Below are positions 62,954-64,000 of a stretch of DNA of 64,000 bases, piece by piece; positions within the stretch are counted from its first letter, which is position 1, and the number at the start of each line of letters is the position of its first letter. Origin of the DNA: Chryseolinea serpens (lineage in GTDB: Bacteria > Bacteroidota > Bacteroidia > Cytophagales > Cyclobacteriaceae); contig NZ_FQWQ01000004.1 in assembly GCF_900129725.1 (NCBI RefSeq), positions 310,001 to 374,000 on the forward strand, in the 5' to 3' direction. The notes beneath the pieces were generated by a model. The model ran no database searches and was not told the origin of the DNA. It saw only the letters and a list, made by a program, of their open reading frames with translations. Made by a program: the position numbers and the translations under genes.

Positions 62954-63646
62954 GTGAAGCATTTTTTAAGATTCTTATGTGCCCTGGTGGTGTTGGCGGC
63001 CGTTTCCTGTTCTTCTGATGAGGTGCGCAAGACCGACCCTGGCATGGACTTTTTCCCCCTTCAAAAAGGCCGCTACCAGGTCTATGACGTCAACGAGATA
63101 AAATACACATTGGGCGTACCCGAAACCCTTGCCTACGAATTGAAGATCCAGGTGGTGGATTCATTTGCCGTCCAGGAAGGTTACACGTATGTCACCTATC
63201 GCTACAAACGCGCTGCGGGACAAACCGCCTGGACCTATATGGACACCTGGTCATCGACATTGGATGACCGGCAGGCCGTGCAAAGCGAAGCGAACACGTC
63301 GTATCTCAAACTTAAATTTCCATTGAAAGAGGGGAGCACCTGGAATGGCAACCTGTATAACAACGGAACGGCAGAAGATTATCTGCTCCAGGACGTTGGC
63401 CAATCCCAAACCTTCAATCAAAAAACGTTCGATAACTGCGTCACTGTGAAGCAGAGTGACAACGAGGATTTTATTGTCTTCCTGGACAAGCGAAAAGAGG
63501 TTTATGCCAAAAACGTTGGCCTTGTCTACAAAGAAACCACGCAGCTCCATTACTGCACCGATACCAACGAGGGCTGCCTCGGACAACAAGTCGTGAACGA
63601 AGGGATCATCTACACCCAAACGATAAAAGAACATGGGTTGGAATAG
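62954..63646 (+). CDS. Hypothetical lipoprotein
   Basis: 230 aa. There is no ATG near the 5' end. GTG 62954 is taken because it directly precedes a signal (KHFLRFLCALVVLAAVSC) with a lipobox AVSC; GTG 62924 and TTG 62900 are longer options. The mature part is soluble and strand-rich (FFPLQKGRYQVYDVNEIKYT, EGYTYVTYRYKRAAGQTAWT). Two C-terminal cysteines (HYCTDTNEGC) may form a disulfide. Family not recognised. Its 3' end overlaps the next gene by 14 bases, so the two are probably co-transcribed. Confidence 0.72.
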   Translation: MKHFLRFLCALVVLAAVSCSSDEVRKTDPGMDFFPLQKGRYQVYDVNEIKYTLGVPETLAYELKIQVVDSFAVQEGYTYVTYRYKRAAGQTAWTYMDTWSSTLDDRQAVQSEANTSYLKLKFPLKEGSTWNGNLYNNGTAEDYLLQDVGQSQTFNQKTFDNCVTVKQSDNEDFIVFLDKRKEVYAKNVGLVYKETTQLHYCTDTNEGCLGQQVVNEGIIYTQTIKEHGLE

Positions 63647-64000
63647 GTTGATCATCTTGCTGGCATTCACGTTCATTTCCGCTGCGGCCACCGCACAGGT
63701 GAATCGCTACATGGTGTTCTTCAAAGACAAAGCCGGTACTTCCTACAGCACCAACGCCCCCAAAGCCTTTCTCTCACAACGCGCCATCGATCGCCGGATC
63801 CAACAAGGCATCGCCGTGGTGGAGCAAGATCTCCCAGTGAACTCCACCTATGTTCAAAGCGTCGCTGCCACCGGCGCGTCCGTATTTTTCTCCACGCGCT
63901 GGATGAATGGCGTGTTGGTGCAATGCGATGTTTCCCTGCTGGCCACCGTGCAAGCCTTGTCTTTCATTGACCACGTTGAACAGGTTGCCCCAAACGCCAG
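63633..64000 (+). CDS. Subtilase (S8 family) N-terminus, cut by the window edge
   Basis: ATG 63633 starts MGWNRLIILLAFTFISAAAT, a signal peptide, then NRYMVFFKDKAGTSYSTNAP, SQRAIDRRIQQGIAVVEQDL and PVNSTYVQSVAATG, which is the propeptide layout of large secreted Bacteroidota S8 serine peptidases (frequent type IX secretion cargo). Only about 122 residues are inside the window, so the Asp/His/Ser catalytic blocks are not visible. Overlaps the preceding lipoprotein gene by 14 bases. Confidence 0.7.
   Translation, partial: MGWNRLIILLAFTFISAAATAQVNRYMVFFKDKAGTSYSTNAPKAFLSQRAIDRRIQQGIAVVEQDLPVNSTYVQSVAATGASVFFSTRWMNGVLVQCDVSLLATVQALSFIDHVEQVAPNA

Noticed and set aside
1-64000. tRNA, rRNA, CRISPR arrays and intact insertion sequences
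   Set aside because: No cloverleaf with a TTCGA arm and anticodon context, no regularly spaced repeats and no transposase motif were seen by eye; a covariance-model scan would be decisive.

Overview
The window looks like chromosome of a free-living Bacteroidota bacterium, most likely of the order Cytophagales. The evidence is the SusC/SusD pair behind an ECF sigma factor and a FecR anti-sigma factor, many lipoproteins with short Bacteroidota-type lipoboxes, four large MacB/FtsX-type orphan permeases, a small SRP RNA behind a Bacteroidota-style promoter (TTTG, 21 bp, TATCTTTG), and few Shine-Dalgarno sequences. Most genes have moderately high GC. Three AT-rich patches (about 1-2.9 kb, 16.0-16.8 kb and 24.6-26.6 kb) carry only short unrecognised genes and apparent gene debris.

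Layout. 1-4.0 kb: the truncated end of a protein with a caspase-like His/Cys pair, a lipoprotein, degenerate sequence, and two unrecognised exported proteins. 4.2-6.6 kb: orphan permease 1. 6.9-13.9 kb: sigma/FecR/SusC/SusD nutrient-uptake locus closed by a terminator. 14.0-15.9 kb: ABC-2 exporter ATPase and permease. 16.0-17.0 kb: small hypotheticals. 17.1-22.6 kb: a probable sigma-54 locus, with a Rnk/GreA-like factor and an anchored deaminase on the minus strand, divergent from a histidine kinase and an NtrC-type regulator, then a cysteine-rich small protein, a MORN-like protein and a TerC transporter. 22.7-24.6 kb: TPR protein. 24.6-26.6 kb: accessory patch. 26.6-29.0 kb: orphan permease 2, followed by a 67-bp inverted repeat around a 319-bp spacer. 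29.6-34.3 kb: small envelope proteins, an AI-2E-type transporter, a HAD phosphatase, a GNAT and an outer-membrane protein. 34.9-38.2 kb: SGNH hydrolase, TSUP exporter, cysE and cysM (cysteine synthesis). 38.3-42.2 kb (minus): a secreted Hint-domain protein, then an aminotransferase and a flavin amine oxidase, both with twin-arginine signals. 42.4-47.0 kb: DUF4142 protein, Dps, K+/H+ antiporter, diheme cytochrome c lipoprotein. 47.2-52.3 kb: orphan permeases 3 and 4 in tandem. 52.5-64.0 kb: lipoprotein, lhgO, class II amidotransferase, a YfiR/HAMP-GAF-PAS pair, ftsE-like ATPase, transaldolase-type aldolase, SRP RNA, small conserved protein, GNAT, an orphan sigma factor, MscS channel, a TrpF-like protein without the catalytic cysteine, a lipoprotein, and the start of a subtilase cut by the window edge.

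Genes that appear to work together: SusC (which has an N-terminal signalling domain), FecR and the sigma factor form a trans-envelope signalling circuit controlling uptake. The kinase/NtrC pair probably drives sigma-54 promoters beside it; a GG-N10-GC element precedes the Rnk-like gene and two operator-like inverted repeats lie just after the regulator. CysE and CysM make cysteine from serine. YfiR and the HAMP-GAF-PAS protein probably form a periplasm-to-cytoplasm sensor whose output lies elsewhere. No tRNA, rRNA, CRISPR array or intact transposase was seen. All functional calls come from reading motifs by eye; no database search was run.
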